A stretch of DNA of 40,497 nucleotides from JAAEQG01 sp023133475 (GCA_030631415.1 DAOVLE010000016.1:1-40497); one strand, 5' to 3'. Counted from the stretch's first letter, positions 7,225 to 14,845 are shown. Program-made: numbers and translations. Notes: a model not told the origin generated them from the letters alone.

Positions 7225-8154
7225 ATGCGAGTTCTCATCACCGGATCGAGCGGGCAGATTGGCACGAATGTAGGTTTGTCGCTGTTGGAGCGCGGGGACA
7301 CGGTGCTGGGCATCGACCACAGGCCTAACTCGTGGACTGACCGCATCGAGACTGTGCGGCTGGACTTGGCCAAGGCGGAGGTCGGCGATCTGCCCACTGC
7401 GGGCCGGTTCGACGTGGTGCTCCATCTGGCGGCTTATGCCAAGGTGTTCGAGCTGGTCGAGCACCCCGAGCGGGCGATGGACAATGCCAAGATGTGCTTC
7501 AACGTGTTGGAATACTGCCGCCGCCACAAGTCCCCGATCATCTTCGGCAGCTCGCGCGAGGTGTACGGCGACATCCACCAACACATCACCGACGAAGCCG
7601 CCGCCGACTTCGTGGTGGCGGAAAGCCCATACTCAGCCAGCAAAATCGCCGGCGAGGCATATATCTACGCTTATGCTCAGTGTTATCAGCTTCCGTACCT
7701 GGTGTTTCGGTTCAGCAACGTCTACGGGCGCTACGATACCGATGCCGAGCGCATGGAGCGGGTCATCCCGCTGTTCATCGACCGTATCGCCCGAGACCTG
7801 CCCATCGTCGTTTACGGGCGCAACAAGATGCTGGACTTCACCTACGTGGACGATTGCGTGGCTGGGGTGCTTGCGGGCATCGACGCTCTGGGCGAGCGAC
7901 GGGTAACCAACCAGACCATCAACCTGGCGTATGGGCACGGCAGCAGCCTCCTCGATCTGGTCAATCTGATTTCGCTGGCATTGGGCAAGGAAGCAAAAGC
8001 CACCTACGAATCATCGCGCCCGGGGGAGGTGACTCGCTATGTCGCGGACATAACCAAAGCCCGCGACCTGCTCGGCTACGAACCACAAACCCCCCTCTCA
8101 GGTGGGATAGGCCTGGCGGTCAAGTGGCAGCGTGCTAATGGCATCCTCCAGTAG
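7225..8154 (+). CDS. NAD-dependent sugar epimerase/dehydratase (extended SDR)
   Basis: Probable nucleotide-sugar epimerase or dehydratase of the UDP-glucose 4-epimerase type, cytosolic, supplying activated sugars for surface polysaccharide or glycosylation. The 309-residue chain has the Rossmann motif GSSGQIG at residues 7-13, an acidic residue after beta-2 (GIDHR) selecting NAD, FGSSREVYGD carrying the catalytic serine near residue 112, and the YxxxK pair Tyr136/Lys140 in SPYSASK. FRFSNVYGRYD and DFTYVDDCVAGVLAGID are standard later motifs. The start ATG at 7225 follows GGAGCAAGAAGG. Its stop codon coincides with the first bases of a downstream repeat element. The exact sugar cannot be read from sequence. 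Confidence 0.92.
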   Translation: MRVLITGSSGQIGTNVGLSLLERGDTVLGIDHRPNSWTDRIETVRLDLAKAEVGDLPTAGRFDVVLHLAAYAKVFELVEHPERAMDNAKMCFNVLEYCRRHKSPIIFGSSREVYGDIHQHITDEAAADFVVAESPYSASKIAGEAYIYAYAQCYQLPYLVFRFSNVYGRYDTDAERMERVIPLFIDRIARDLPIVVYGRNKMLDFTYVDDCVAGVLAGIDALGERRVTNQTINLAYGHGSSLLDLVNLISLALGKEAKATYESSRPGEVTRYVADITKARDLLGYEPQTPLSGGIGLAVKWQRANGILQ

Positions 8155-8207
8155 GGCGGGTTCCACCCGCCGCACCATGCCGAAACGGCAGGTGAAACCC
8201 GCCCTAC
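8152..8207. repeat. Double-hairpin GGCGGGT/ACCCGCC element overlapping a stop codon
   Basis: Full element: TAGGGCGGGTTCCACCCGCC, linker GCACCATGCCGAAA, and a right hairpin ending CCCGCCCTAC. Each arm is itself a hairpin and the whole unit is also an inverted repeat. Its leading TAG is the epimerase stop codon. Full copies also lie at 12851-12906, 14790-14845, 15359-15413 and 25097-25152. Confidence 0.9.
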
Positions 8208-8230
8208 CGCCGGTAGTTGCATGATTTGAA

Positions 8231-8256
8231 CGCAGAGACGCAGAGGGCGCAGAGAA
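8231..8256 (+). repeat. GCAGAGACGCAGAG block
   Basis: Short direct repeats of the CGCAGAGA type, matching blocks at 15575-15602 and 25186-25211 and a looser one at 9212-9237. Confidence 0.8.
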
Positions 8257-8302
8257 GAATGGAGAATGGGGAAGATGACCACCGCATCTCCGCGGGGGGT
8301 GT

Positions 8303-8360
8303 TTAGCGGCGACAAGTCCACAGCGTTTAGCGGCTCCCCAACGGGGAGCGTGAAGCGTGA
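8303..8360 (-). repeat. Inverted copy of the TCGCCGCTAAA block
   Basis: On the minus strand this reads CGCTCCCCGTTGGGGAGCCG, then CTAAACGCTGTGGACTTG and another CGCCGCTAAAC unit, matching the plus-strand blocks near 1, 15488 and 27850. In this copy CTCCCC(GTT)GGGGAG forms a hairpin. Confidence 0.85.
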
Positions 8361-8398
8361 AGGACGGAGCGGGGAGAATGGAAGTGGTATCAGGACAA

Positions 8399-8447
8399 GT
8401 TCCACCCGCCACACCATGCCGAAAAGGCGGGTGAAACCCGCCCTACT
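8399..8447. repeat. Double-hairpin GGCGGGT/ACCCGCC element, left end truncated
   Basis: GTTCCACCCGCC, a linker with CACCATGCCGAAAA, then GGCGGGTGAAACCCGCCCTAC. The usual TAGGGCGG at the left end is missing. Confidence 0.8.
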
Positions 8448-8476
8448 ATGCAAGCCTGCGCTACAGTCACGGATCA

Positions 8477-8740
8477 CTAAGTTTCGATGGCCACCACCGA
8501 GCGGAACTCCCGGGCGAGTTGTTCGTTTTCCTGTAGGAGAGCATCGACGCACGATTGGGTCACGCGAACGTTCACCCCCACAAGGTCTCCACCCATCTCC
8601 GAGACTTTGAACTCTACACGTGCCCCGCCGTGAATCTCACCATCCACTTCTGACGTTTTGAAAGAGAATCGCCTGCCGGCATGGCTGACCAGGCAACCCC
8701 ATCCCGAGTTGGGTTTATACCAAGAGACCCGACCTTCCAT
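8477..8740 (-). CDS. Cold-shock-domain-like small protein
   Basis: An 87-residue protein whose first 60 residues follow the cold-shock beta-barrel pattern: GRVSWYKPNSGWGCLV corresponds to the GxVKWFN...KGFGFI strand pair (RNP1), GRRFSFKTSEV to the RNP2 region, and ARVEFKVSEMGGDLVGVNVRV to the closing strands. The usual aromatic residues are only partly kept (Cys and Ser replace some), so nucleic-acid binding may be altered. A short charged helix (CVDALLQENEQLAREFRS) forms the C-terminus, which is unusual for plain cold-shock proteins. I chose the ATG at 8738-8740 because GGGA lies about eight bases upstream and homology begins there; longer upstream starts lack support. It is probably an RNA-binding regulator, with moderate certainty. 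Confidence 0.7.
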   Translation of the reverse strand: MEGRVSWYKPNSGWGCLVSHAGRRFSFKTSEVDGEIHGGARVEFKVSEMGGDLVGVNVRVTQSCVDALLQENEQLAREFRSVVAIET

Positions 8741-9104
8741 ATCGGTTTCCCTATGCGTGAGGGCTGAAGTCCGTTTTGGTCGTCCAGTGGCGAAGACACC
8801 ACTTGACACAGGTGGGGTAGGAACTCCTTTTCAACCCCGCTATCGAAGTATGTCTCAAACTTGCCCGGTTTGCAAGACCATTTTGCCGCTCAAGTGGCCT
8901 CATGCCTACAAATTAGCATGTTAGAGTAGTGCCGAGAGGCCGGGCGCTTTCGGTCAGTCAGCCGCTACGCCGATACAATCTCATGCTATAAAAAAGGTTA
9001 CATCGCTATCGGGGCAACTCCATCGAGATTGAAGTCTGCCTCGGAGGCTGTGATTTTTTTGTGGCGAGGCAACTTTTCACAGGCCGACCCGGCGTATGCC
9101 ACGA

Positions 9105-9126
9105 AGGCGGGTAGAACCCGCCCTAC
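9105..9126. repeat. Half copy of the GGCGGGT/ACCCGCC element
   Basis: AAGGCGGGTAGAACCCGCCC followed by TAC, the right-arm hairpin only. Confidence 0.8.
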
Positions 9127-9127
9127 G

Positions 9128-9196
9128 ACTATCCGCAGATTACGCAGATTACACAGATTTACGAGATGATGCCTGGGAGATAGCAAGGATTAGCCC
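9128..9196. repeat. Second copy of the GCAGATT element (left part)
   Basis: TATCCGCAGATTACGCAGAT and the following motifs (ATGCCTGGGAGATAGCAAGG) match 1562-1630 in order. The right terminal inverted repeat seen in the first copy is missing here; a CGCAGAG-type block follows instead. Confidence 0.75.
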
Positions 9197-9393
9197 GGAT
9201 ATTTCACCGCGGAGCACGCAGAGTACGCAGAGAGTTGAGAGGTAGGGAGTTACCGCAATTAGCGTTGAACCGACAATAAACACACACACTGTCAAAACCC
9301 GACAGTAAATATTCAGTAAACCCATATGCGGAGTAGCGTGGGGTTTGTGGCGGCAGGCTTGCGGCGGGTTCGGAGCGGGTGTAGCGTATCGCC

Positions 9394-10614
9394 ATGAAAG
9401 CGATTACATGCATACGAAACGCACGCCTGCGCGGAAAAGAGTTCCTGTTCGACATTCACCTCGACCACGACGGCACCATCGCCAAAATCGAACCTGCCAC
9501 CGGAGCAACGGGCACCCCCGATGAGATTGATGCCGCCGGTGGATTGGTTATCCCCTCGCTTATCGACGCCCACCTGCACCTCGATCTGGCCTACTCGCTG
9601 GACATCGTATCGGCCAACAAGAGCGGCACGCTCACCGAAGCCATCCTGCACTGGTCGGCGGCCAAGAAAACCATGACGGCAGAGAGTGTCAAGGTTCGGG
9701 CATTGCGGGCCATCCGCGAAGAGGTTTCTTGCGGAGTGGGATTTATTCGCACTCATGTGGACGTGGGCAGTGCCGCGGGGATGCGCTTGTGCGAGGGCGT
9801 GCTGGCAGCTCGCGAGCAGACCAAAGAGCTGGTGGGCATCCAAGTGGTGGTCTTTCCGCAAGACGGGATTCTGAAAGACCGCGGCGCCTACGAGCAGATG
9901 CGGGCAGGCCTGGAGATGGGCTGCGATCTGGTCGGCGGCATTGCTCACAACGAGCGAACCGACGACGACAGCAAACGTCACATCGACATGCTCTTTGATC
10001 TGGCTGACGAGTTCGACTGTGACATCGACTGTCACATAGACGAAACCGACAACCCCGAATCGAAGTGCATCGAGGTGATGGCATCCAAGGCCGTCGAGCG
10101 CCGGCGCCGGAATCGCGTGACCGGCTCGCACGTCTGCGCCCTGTCAAGCTACAACGACGTGCATGCGTCCAAGGTGATAGGCCTGATCGCCGAAGCCGGC
10201 ATGAACGTGGTGACCAACCCCGGGGTGAACCTGCACCTGCAAGGGCGCTTCGACCGTTACCCAAAACGTCGCGGGCTCACCCGTGTTACCGAACTGCTCG
10301 AAGCGAAGGTGAACGTCTGTGCCGGGCAGGACTGCATAAAAGACCCCTTCTATCCCTTGGGCACGGGCAACATGTTCGAGGCCGGGCACCTGCTCATCCA
10401 CGCCGATCACCTGTCACAACCGGAGCAGATCGAACAGGTGGCTGACATGATTACGGTAAACCCCGCCCGCGCCTTGCGCCTGGAGAACTACGGCACCGAT
10501 CCGGGTTGTCAGGCCGACCTGGTTGTGCTGCCGGTGGAAAGTATGCACGAAGCCTTCCGCCTGCGGGTCAAGCCCACGGCGGTGCTCAAACGCGGGAAAT
10601 TGGTGTCTCCGTAG
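9394..10614 (+). CDS. Cytosine deaminase-like amidohydrolase (CodA type)
   Basis: Metal-dependent amidohydrolase of 406 residues, closely similar along its whole length to E. coli cytosine deaminase as I recall it. Metal and catalytic residues fall at matching positions: His60 and His62 (DAHLHLD), Gln156 (FPQDGI), His214 and Glu217 (HIDETD), His246 (GSHVCALSSYN) and Asp313. The block VNLHLQGRFDRYPKRRG is also highly typical. The residues around Asp313 read GQDCIKDPFYPLG, whereas CodA has GHDDVFDPWYPLG; the aspartate at 314, known to tune substrate choice in CodA, is a cysteine here. The natural substrate may therefore be another cyclic amidine or triazine-like compound rather than cytosine. 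It stands alone with no transporter nearby. The ribosome binding site is weak (GGAG about 20 bases upstream). Confidence 0.88.
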   Translation: MKAITCIRNARLRGKEFLFDIHLDHDGTIAKIEPATGATGTPDEIDAAGGLVIPSLIDAHLHLDLAYSLDIVSANKSGTLTEAILHWSAAKKTMTAESVKVRALRAIREEVSCGVGFIRTHVDVGSAAGMRLCEGVLAAREQTKELVGIQVVVFPQDGILKDRGAYEQMRAGLEMGCDLVGGIAHNERTDDDSKRHIDMLFDLADEFDCDIDCHIDETDNPESKCIEVMASKAVERRRRNRVTGSHVCALSSYNDVHASKVIGLIAEAGMNVVTNPGVNLHLQGRFDRYPKRRGLTRVTELLEAKVNVCAGQDCIKDPFYPLGTGNMFEAGHLLIHADHLSQPEQIEQVADMITVNPARALRLENYGTDPGCQADLVVLPVESMHEAFRLRVKPTAVLKRGKLVSP

Positions 10615-11072
10615 GGCCGGTCCCCAGGAGGGAGGCGCCTGCTGCGGCGGGTGGCATAAATGCCGGGCCTAACGCGACCTGTCGAGCACCCCGGCATCTT
10701 TGCTGACATGAGCTTGGTCCAAACCGGCCAAGTGGCCCACCTGAGCCAAGCCAGCCCCCGCCGTTTTACGCCTGATGGTCTGCCGGCGAATGCCTTCAAA
10801 TACTGCTGCTGCCTCTAAGCTTCTTTCTCGAAGAAGGATACGCTTGGGCAAGCATCCCCCGAATCAATGTGCGGCCAGCTCCCAAAGTGCGGCACGGTTA
10901 TTGCAGCTTAAAGTTTCAGTGGATAAGTGGTAACGCACCTCTGCACGGCATGGGGTTGGATGTCGGGCAGAGTGCGGAGCCACTTTAACTATCGTTGTAA
11001 AGGGCGGGGAACCGCCGGGGTATTGAAATGCGGTTTTCACTGGGTAGACCGCCAGAAAGGAAGGATGTGACG
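10615..11072. other. Intergenic region, 458 bp, no gene recognised
   Basis: None of the window's repeat families is present. The only structure noticed is a small CTTCTT/AAGAAG hairpin at 10820-10836. The last 50 bases carry GGAAGGA, the ribosome binding site of the next gene. Confidence 0.5.
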
Positions 11073-12584
11073 ATGAGATCAATGGTTGTATTGACGCTTG
11101 GGATTGGTTTGCTGTGTTGTTCGCTTACTGCGTCGGGGGGTGGCCCGATCGAGGCGGAGCAGATCGTGGAGCCGGTAGAGGTGCAGCTTGTCGAAGCGGC
11201 AAAGAAGCTGCCCCGGATCGCGCACTTCCTGCTCGATGATGAGTATAGCTGGGTAACCATGACGTTGTTCTCGGGCGACTATGAGTCATCGCTTTCCGGC
11301 GAACTCGTGCTGCATTTGGCCTGTGACCTTCCTGTTGCCGAGGAGGTGGGTGAAGCGGGGCTATCCGACGATTCGCCCGCCGTGCAAATCGAAGAGGTTG
11401 CGCGTCGGTTGGTGCCGATCAAGGCCCGCTACGCCAAACTGGTGGCGGATGACTGGGACCCGGAATCCACTGCGGCAGAGTTGGCTCCGCTGGTGATGGG
11501 GCTGGACCCGGAGCATCCCTCGAAGGGGTGGTATTGCCCGCATAGTGGTCGGATATGGTTGGACTTGTGGTTGGTGGCTCATGAGGGTTGGATGCCCGTG
11601 CACATGCCGCTGAAGCTCAAAGGCAAGTTCCTCAACGGCGTGTTGGACATGAAAGGATGCAACTCAAACGACGATATCGCCGACGGGCTGATGTGCATGC
11701 GCATCTTCGCGAAGGAAGTTTGGCCTAGGCCGGAGTTCCGGTACTCGACCGAGATAGGATTCACTCCCTCGACCCCCACCAGTGTGTTGCCTCCGCTTAG
11801 CGATGGCGATCTGATTTCAGACCACACCTGCCTGGTGTACACCAACTGGGAACTGATCTCGCAGTTTGGATTCATGCCTCCGGTGCGAGATCTGGGGCTC
11901 GATGCCGCTACGCTTACCTTCTCCAAGCCGGTCTGGTTCTCGATAGAGGAGGGGGCGTTCAGTGAGGTGTTGGGCTGCTGGGTGAGCGACGGTGATTTAC
12001 TGTCGATGAACGGGCAGATCGTTCGCACCAACGCGGCGTTGCTCGCCGCTTGTCAGCCAGCGGTTCGCGACCTTGGCCTTGACGCCGTGCACGTGGGTAT
12101 ATTGTCATCGTCGAATATCGGCATTCTCTTCTCCACGGAGCGGGATTTCTGGTCCACAAGCATGGGGATAATGGTCGGGCATGGCGACCTGCTGAGCGAG
12201 CACATGTGCGTATATCGCACCAACGCCCAGTTGATGGCCAACTTCAATCCTTACGACCCGTTCACTCCGGAGGAGCCGGCTCCAGAGCCGCACGACTACG
12301 GTCTCGATGCCGTATATGTGACACGTCACGGGACCATATGGTTCTCCGTCGAGGAAGGGTTCTACGACCTGAACCTTGGCTACGTGAGTGATGGCGACGT
12401 TCTCTCCGAGCACGGTTATGTCGTGCGTCGCAATCTGACGCTGATGTTTGCAGCCTGCTCGCCGTTGGAGGACTGTGCCAACTTCGGGCTGGATGCTCTT
12501 GATTATCACTCGCGTTACTGGTTGACCCCGGTGGCGGAGGAAATAGAGGTGGTCGAAGAGTTTGTGGATATTGCGGGAGAGTAG
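11073..12584 (+). CDS. Secreted protein with four copies of an unnamed ~60-residue repeat
   Basis: Not recognised as a named family. The 503-residue protein starts with a signal peptide (MRSMVVLTLGIGLLCCSLTA), so it is exported. Residues 30-220 form a unique region with a Cys/Trp segment (KGWYCPHSGRIWLDLWLV). Four repeats follow, near residues 221, 280, 340 and 415. Each has the plan (I/V)WFS-E-F, a short gap, SDGD-LSE-G-VVRTN-LMA, a spacer and GLDAL/V, giving the phrases SDGDLLSMNG, HGDLLSEHM and SDGDVLSEHG and the markers LGLDAA, LGLDAV, YGLDAV and FGLDAL. The third copy has a Pro/Glu-rich insertion (FTPEEPAPEPHD). The ATG at 11073 has GGAAGGA upstream; an in-frame ATG at 11028 would only prepend residues before the signal peptide. 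Confidence 0.8.
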   Translation: MRSMVVLTLGIGLLCCSLTASGGGPIEAEQIVEPVEVQLVEAAKKLPRIAHFLLDDEYSWVTMTLFSGDYESSLSGELVLHLACDLPVAEEVGEAGLSDDSPAVQIEEVARRLVPIKARYAKLVADDWDPESTAAELAPLVMGLDPEHPSKGWYCPHSGRIWLDLWLVAHEGWMPVHMPLKLKGKFLNGVLDMKGCNSNDDIADGLMCMRIFAKEVWPRPEFRYSTEIGFTPSTPTSVLPPLSDGDLISDHTCLVYTNWELISQFGFMPPVRDLGLDAATLTFSKPVWFSIEEGAFSEVLGCWVSDGDLLSMNGQIVRTNAALLAACQPAVRDLGLDAVHVGILSSSNIGILFSTERDFWSTSMGIMVGHGDLLSEHMCVYRTNAQLMANFNPYDPFTPEEPAPEPHDYGLDAVYVTRHGTIWFSVEEGFYDLNLGYVSDGDVLSEHGYVVRRNLTLMFAACSPLEDCANFGLDALDYHSRYWLTPVAEEIEVVEEFVDIAGE

Positions 12585-12610
12585 GTCAAAACACGAACCA
12601 GGCGAGAGTG

Positions 12611-12632
12611 GGTCGGGCTTTCGGGCCCGACC
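12611..12632. repeat. GGTCGGGC palindrome
   Basis: GGTCGGGC, loop TTTCGG, GCCCGACC; an 8-bp relative of the perfect palindromes at 1526 and 17639, again just after a gene end. Confidence 0.7.
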
Positions 12633-12661
12633 TGCTCAACGAATCACGACCTGTGACAACG

Positions 12662-12699
12662 GGCGGCATCGTTTTTTCATGTGGGGTGGCGATGCCGCC
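12662..12699. repeat. Inverted repeat GGCGGCATCG / CGATGCCGCC
   Basis: A perfect 10-bp stem with an 18-base loop containing TTTTTT. Only one copy was seen in the window. Confidence 0.75.
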
Positions 12700-12733
12700 T
12701 ATTCTTGCGCCGAGGGAATGAGGAGAATGGAGG

Positions 12734-12768
12734 AAAATTGAAAATTGAAAATGAAAAATGGAAAATGG
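12734..12768 (-). repeat. Heptamer array, AAAATGG/AAAATTG type, 5 copies
   Basis: AAAATTG twice, AAAATGA, then AAAATGG twice, in exact period 7; the minus strand reads as the (C)CATTTT array seen at 15641 and 25251. Confidence 0.9.
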
Positions 12769-12850
12769 GGGGATGGGAAACATTGTCGTTGGGTACACTG
12801 GGGCACGAAGAACTGAAAACGTTGCCAAGTCAGCATTTCCAATCTGCTGG

Positions 12851-12906
12851 TAGGGCGGGTTCCACCCGCCGCACCATGCCACAACGGCGGGTGAAACCCG
12901 CCCTAC
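12851..12906. repeat. Double-hairpin GGCGGGT/ACCCGCC element, full copy
   Basis: TAGGGCGGGTTCCACCCGCC, linker GCACCATGCCACAAC, right arm GGCGGGTGAAACCCGCCCTAC. Almost identical to 8152-8207. Confidence 0.9.
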
Positions 12907-12967
12907 AACGGAAACGCTTCCCATCCCACATTTTCCATTTTCCATTTATTCTCAATTCCGAGCACGT

Positions 12968-14599
12968 TTATCCAGGCGCGGGCACCGGGAGTGCGAGTTC
13001 CGTTGTCGGTTCGCTTGCTGCTTCCTGTTGAAGTCCCCGTCGCTGGATGTCGCAGGTGCGTATCAGCTTGTTGCCCCAAACATGATCCTGTAGGGGCACG
13101 TCACGGAAATCCTCCTGCCGACACTCGATCCATTCGCGACGGAAGAACCCGCGTTTGCCGATCTTGCGCCGGAGAATGATGTAGAAGAATGCGTGAATGT
13201 TGTCCACGATGTGGCTGATGTTGCGGATACGCTTCAGGCGACGCCAGAACATGATCGGGCGACCGTAGAAGACCTTGTGGGCTCGGGTGTAGGCTTCGTT
13301 GACCTGTTGTGGTGTAACTGTGGGGAGGTTCATAATGGCACCGCTGAGTTCGTAGTCGCCCCAGTCTTCGGTGTTCAAATACCCGTTGTGCTTGGCCCAG
13401 GCGAACATTTCGGTCCCCGGATATGGAGTGGTGATGTTGAAGATGGCCAAGTCCGGATCGAGTTGCAGGGCACAGTCGATAGTTCGCTGCATGGACTCGA
13501 CGGTCTCTCCCGGGCTGCCCAGCATGAACGTGGTTCGCACTTCCAGGCCGACCTTTTTGGCTGTCTCGATGGCTTGGTAGGTCTTCTCGCGGTCGATGGG
13601 TTTTTTGATGTTGGCGAGAATCTGGTCGTCCCCGCTCTCGACGCCGAACATGACCTGATGGCATCCGCCTTCCTTAAGTGCCAAAGCCATCTGCTTATCA
13701 AAGCAATCGGTGCGCACAAAGGCGGTCCAACTGACTCCCAGTTGCCGCTCTTTCATCAACCGGCAAAAGCGCAGGGCATTCTTGCGGACCACGGTGAAGG
13801 TGTCGTCGTAGAATTGGATTTCTCGTATCCCATAGGTTCGCCGCAGGTGGGCGATTTCCTCGACCACCAGTTCCGCCGACCGCGTCCGCAGAGTGGTGTT
13901 GGCGCTGTTGCAGAAGGTGCATTTCCCCGGGCAACCCCGCGTCATCAGCATGTTGATTGCCGGTAGCCGACGGTAAGCCCCTATCGCCGGGTAATACTTC
14001 CGCATCGGCACGAGGTGATAGGCCGGCATGGGAAGCTCGTCCAGGTTGGTGATCACCTCGGCGGGTGGATTATGGGCCGCCTCATTCCCGATACGGTAGC
14101 TGACCCCGGCGATGTTTTCGACGGATTGGCCTGAGGCGATGCGGGCGAAGGTTTTCTCCCCGTCGCCCCGGGCCACCAGGTCGATGGCTGAGTTTGAGAG
14201 GCACTCGGAGGGCATGGCTTCGGCGTGCACGCCGCCGACAACGACGGTGCAACCGGGGTGCACCTCTTTTACGATACGAGCGATTCGATTGCCCGCCAGG
14301 GCTGTGGCGGTCATAAAGCTGATGCCCACATAGGAGGGCAAAATCCGCCTCAACGCCTCGCGAAACTCCGCGATGCCCCAACGCTCCACGTGCAGGTCGA
14401 ACACTCGCACGCTCAAGCCCTGTTGTTCGGCGTAGGCTGCGATGCTCAGCAGCCCCAGTGGCGGCATGGCCCCTTTGATCCCATGCCATATGTTCTCATC
14501 CTTGCTGATCCAGGGCGGGTTTATCAGCAGGGCATCCACCTTCTCCACCAATGCTCCCGGCGAGTGATACGATGCAGGGCTCTTGAGATCGCAATCCAA
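12968..14599 (-). CDS. B12-binding radical SAM protein
   Basis: A 543-residue enzyme of the cobalamin-binding radical SAM class. Residues 20-160 form the B12-binding-like Rossmann domain (DALLINPPW, PPLGLLSIAAYAEQQGLSV, VVVGGVHAEAMP). The usual DxHxxG cobalamin ligand is not clear, only DLHVE, so cobalamin binding may be lost. The radical SAM [4Fe-4S] motif is Cys223-x3-Cys227-x2-Cys230 in TRGCPGKCTFC, and FGVESGDDQIL and TFMLGSPGET are later barrel motifs. A C-terminal extension (residues 430-543) is basic and partly hydrophobic (HAFFYIILRRK). Such proteins act on lipids, hopanoids, antibiotics or cell-wall compounds; no partner gene is adjacent to narrow this. The start is a TTG with AAAGGA about nine bases upstream; a GTG about 18 codons later is possible. 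Confidence 0.85.
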   Translation of the reverse strand: MDCDLKSPASYHSPGALVEKVDALLINPPWISKDENIWHGIKGAMPPLGLLSIAAYAEQQGLSVRVFDLHVERWGIAEFREALRRILPSYVGISFMTATALAGNRIARIVKEVHPGCTVVVGGVHAEAMPSECLSNSAIDLVARGDGEKTFARIASGQSVENIAGVSYRIGNEAAHNPPAEVITNLDELPMPAYHLVPMRKYYPAIGAYRRLPAINMLMTRGCPGKCTFCNSANTTLRTRSAELVVEEIAHLRRTYGIREIQFYDDTFTVVRKNALRFCRLMKERQLGVSWTAFVRTDCFDKQMALALKEGGCHQVMFGVESGDDQILANIKKPIDREKTYQAIETAKKVGLEVRTTFMLGSPGETVESMQRTIDCALQLDPDLAIFNITTPYPGTEMFAWAKHNGYLNTEDWGDYELSGAIMNLPTVTPQQVNEAYTRAHKVFYGRPIMFWRRLKRIRNISHIVDNIHAFFYIILRRKIGKRGFFRREWIECRQEDFRDVPLQDHVWGNKLIRTCDIQRRGLQQEAASEPTTELALPVPAPG

Positions 14600-14674
14600 C
14601 TTTCGCGTCCTTTGCGATTATGGGGTCTTGGCACTCCTGTTCCCCCAATTATCGGAAGACTCACCAGGAGCATT

Positions 14675-14733
14675 GAGAATGGAGAATGGAGAATGGGGAA
14701 AATGGAAAATTGAAAATGAAAAATGGAAAATGA
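14675..14733 (-). repeat. Heptamer arrays GAGAATG x3 and AAAATGG type x5
   Basis: Three perfect GAGAATG units (14675-14695) are followed by five AAAATGG/AAAATTG/AAAATGA units (14699-14733). The reverse complement is the CATTCTC and CCATTTT pair seen at 15641-15691. Confidence 0.9.
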
Positions 14734-14789
14734 GGGAATGGGAAACATCGTCGTTGTATGCACATGCAGGTTAGCGAGGACAAGCCTTG

Positions 14790-14845
14790 TAGGGCGGGTT
14801 CTACCCGCCTTCCCGGCATGGTGCGGCGGGTGAAACCCATCCTAC
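14790..14845. repeat. Double-hairpin GGCGGGT/ACCCGCC element, variant
   Basis: TAGGGCGGGTTCTACCCGCC, a linker in which GGCATGGTGC is the reverse complement of the usual GCACCATGCC, then GGCGGGTGAAACCCATCCTAC. The linker is therefore inverted relative to the other copies. Confidence 0.85.

Larger units (their letters stand above)
8155..8476. other. Intergenic region, 322 bp, stacked repeats
   Basis: Holds the rest of the double-hairpin element, a GCAGAGACGCAGAG block (8231-8256), a short GGAGAATG stretch, an inverted copy of the TCGCCGCTAAA block (8303-8360) and a second double hairpin (8399-8447). There is no gene here: the spacer lies between convergent genes. Confidence 0.8.
8741..9393. 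other. Intergenic region, 653 bp
   Basis: Lies between divergent genes. Positions 8741-9100 show no convincing gene; a 24-codon frame at 8850 with a CPVC motif lacks a ribosome binding site. From 9105 there are a half GGCGGGT hairpin, a second GCAGATT element, a GCAGAG block and, at 9304-9323, a motif AGTAAATATTCAGTAAACCC that reappears inverted before the flagellin gene. Confidence 0.6.
12585..12967. other. Intergenic region, 383 bp, repeats between convergent genes
   Basis: Holds two palindromes (12611-12632 and 12662-12699), a heptamer array in minus orientation (12734-12768), the conserved segment GGGAAACATTGTCGTTGGGT, a full double hairpin (12851-12906) and a further CATTTTCC stretch (12931-12945). 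It has no gene. Confidence 0.8.

Noticed and set aside
8658..8924. Plus-strand frame opposite the cold-shock-like gene
   Set aside because: It is the antisense of a gene with a recognisable fold and has no ribosome binding site.
8850..8924. 24-codon frame with a CPVC motif
   Set aside because: There is no ribosome binding site, and it is too short to judge; a chance CxxC is likely.
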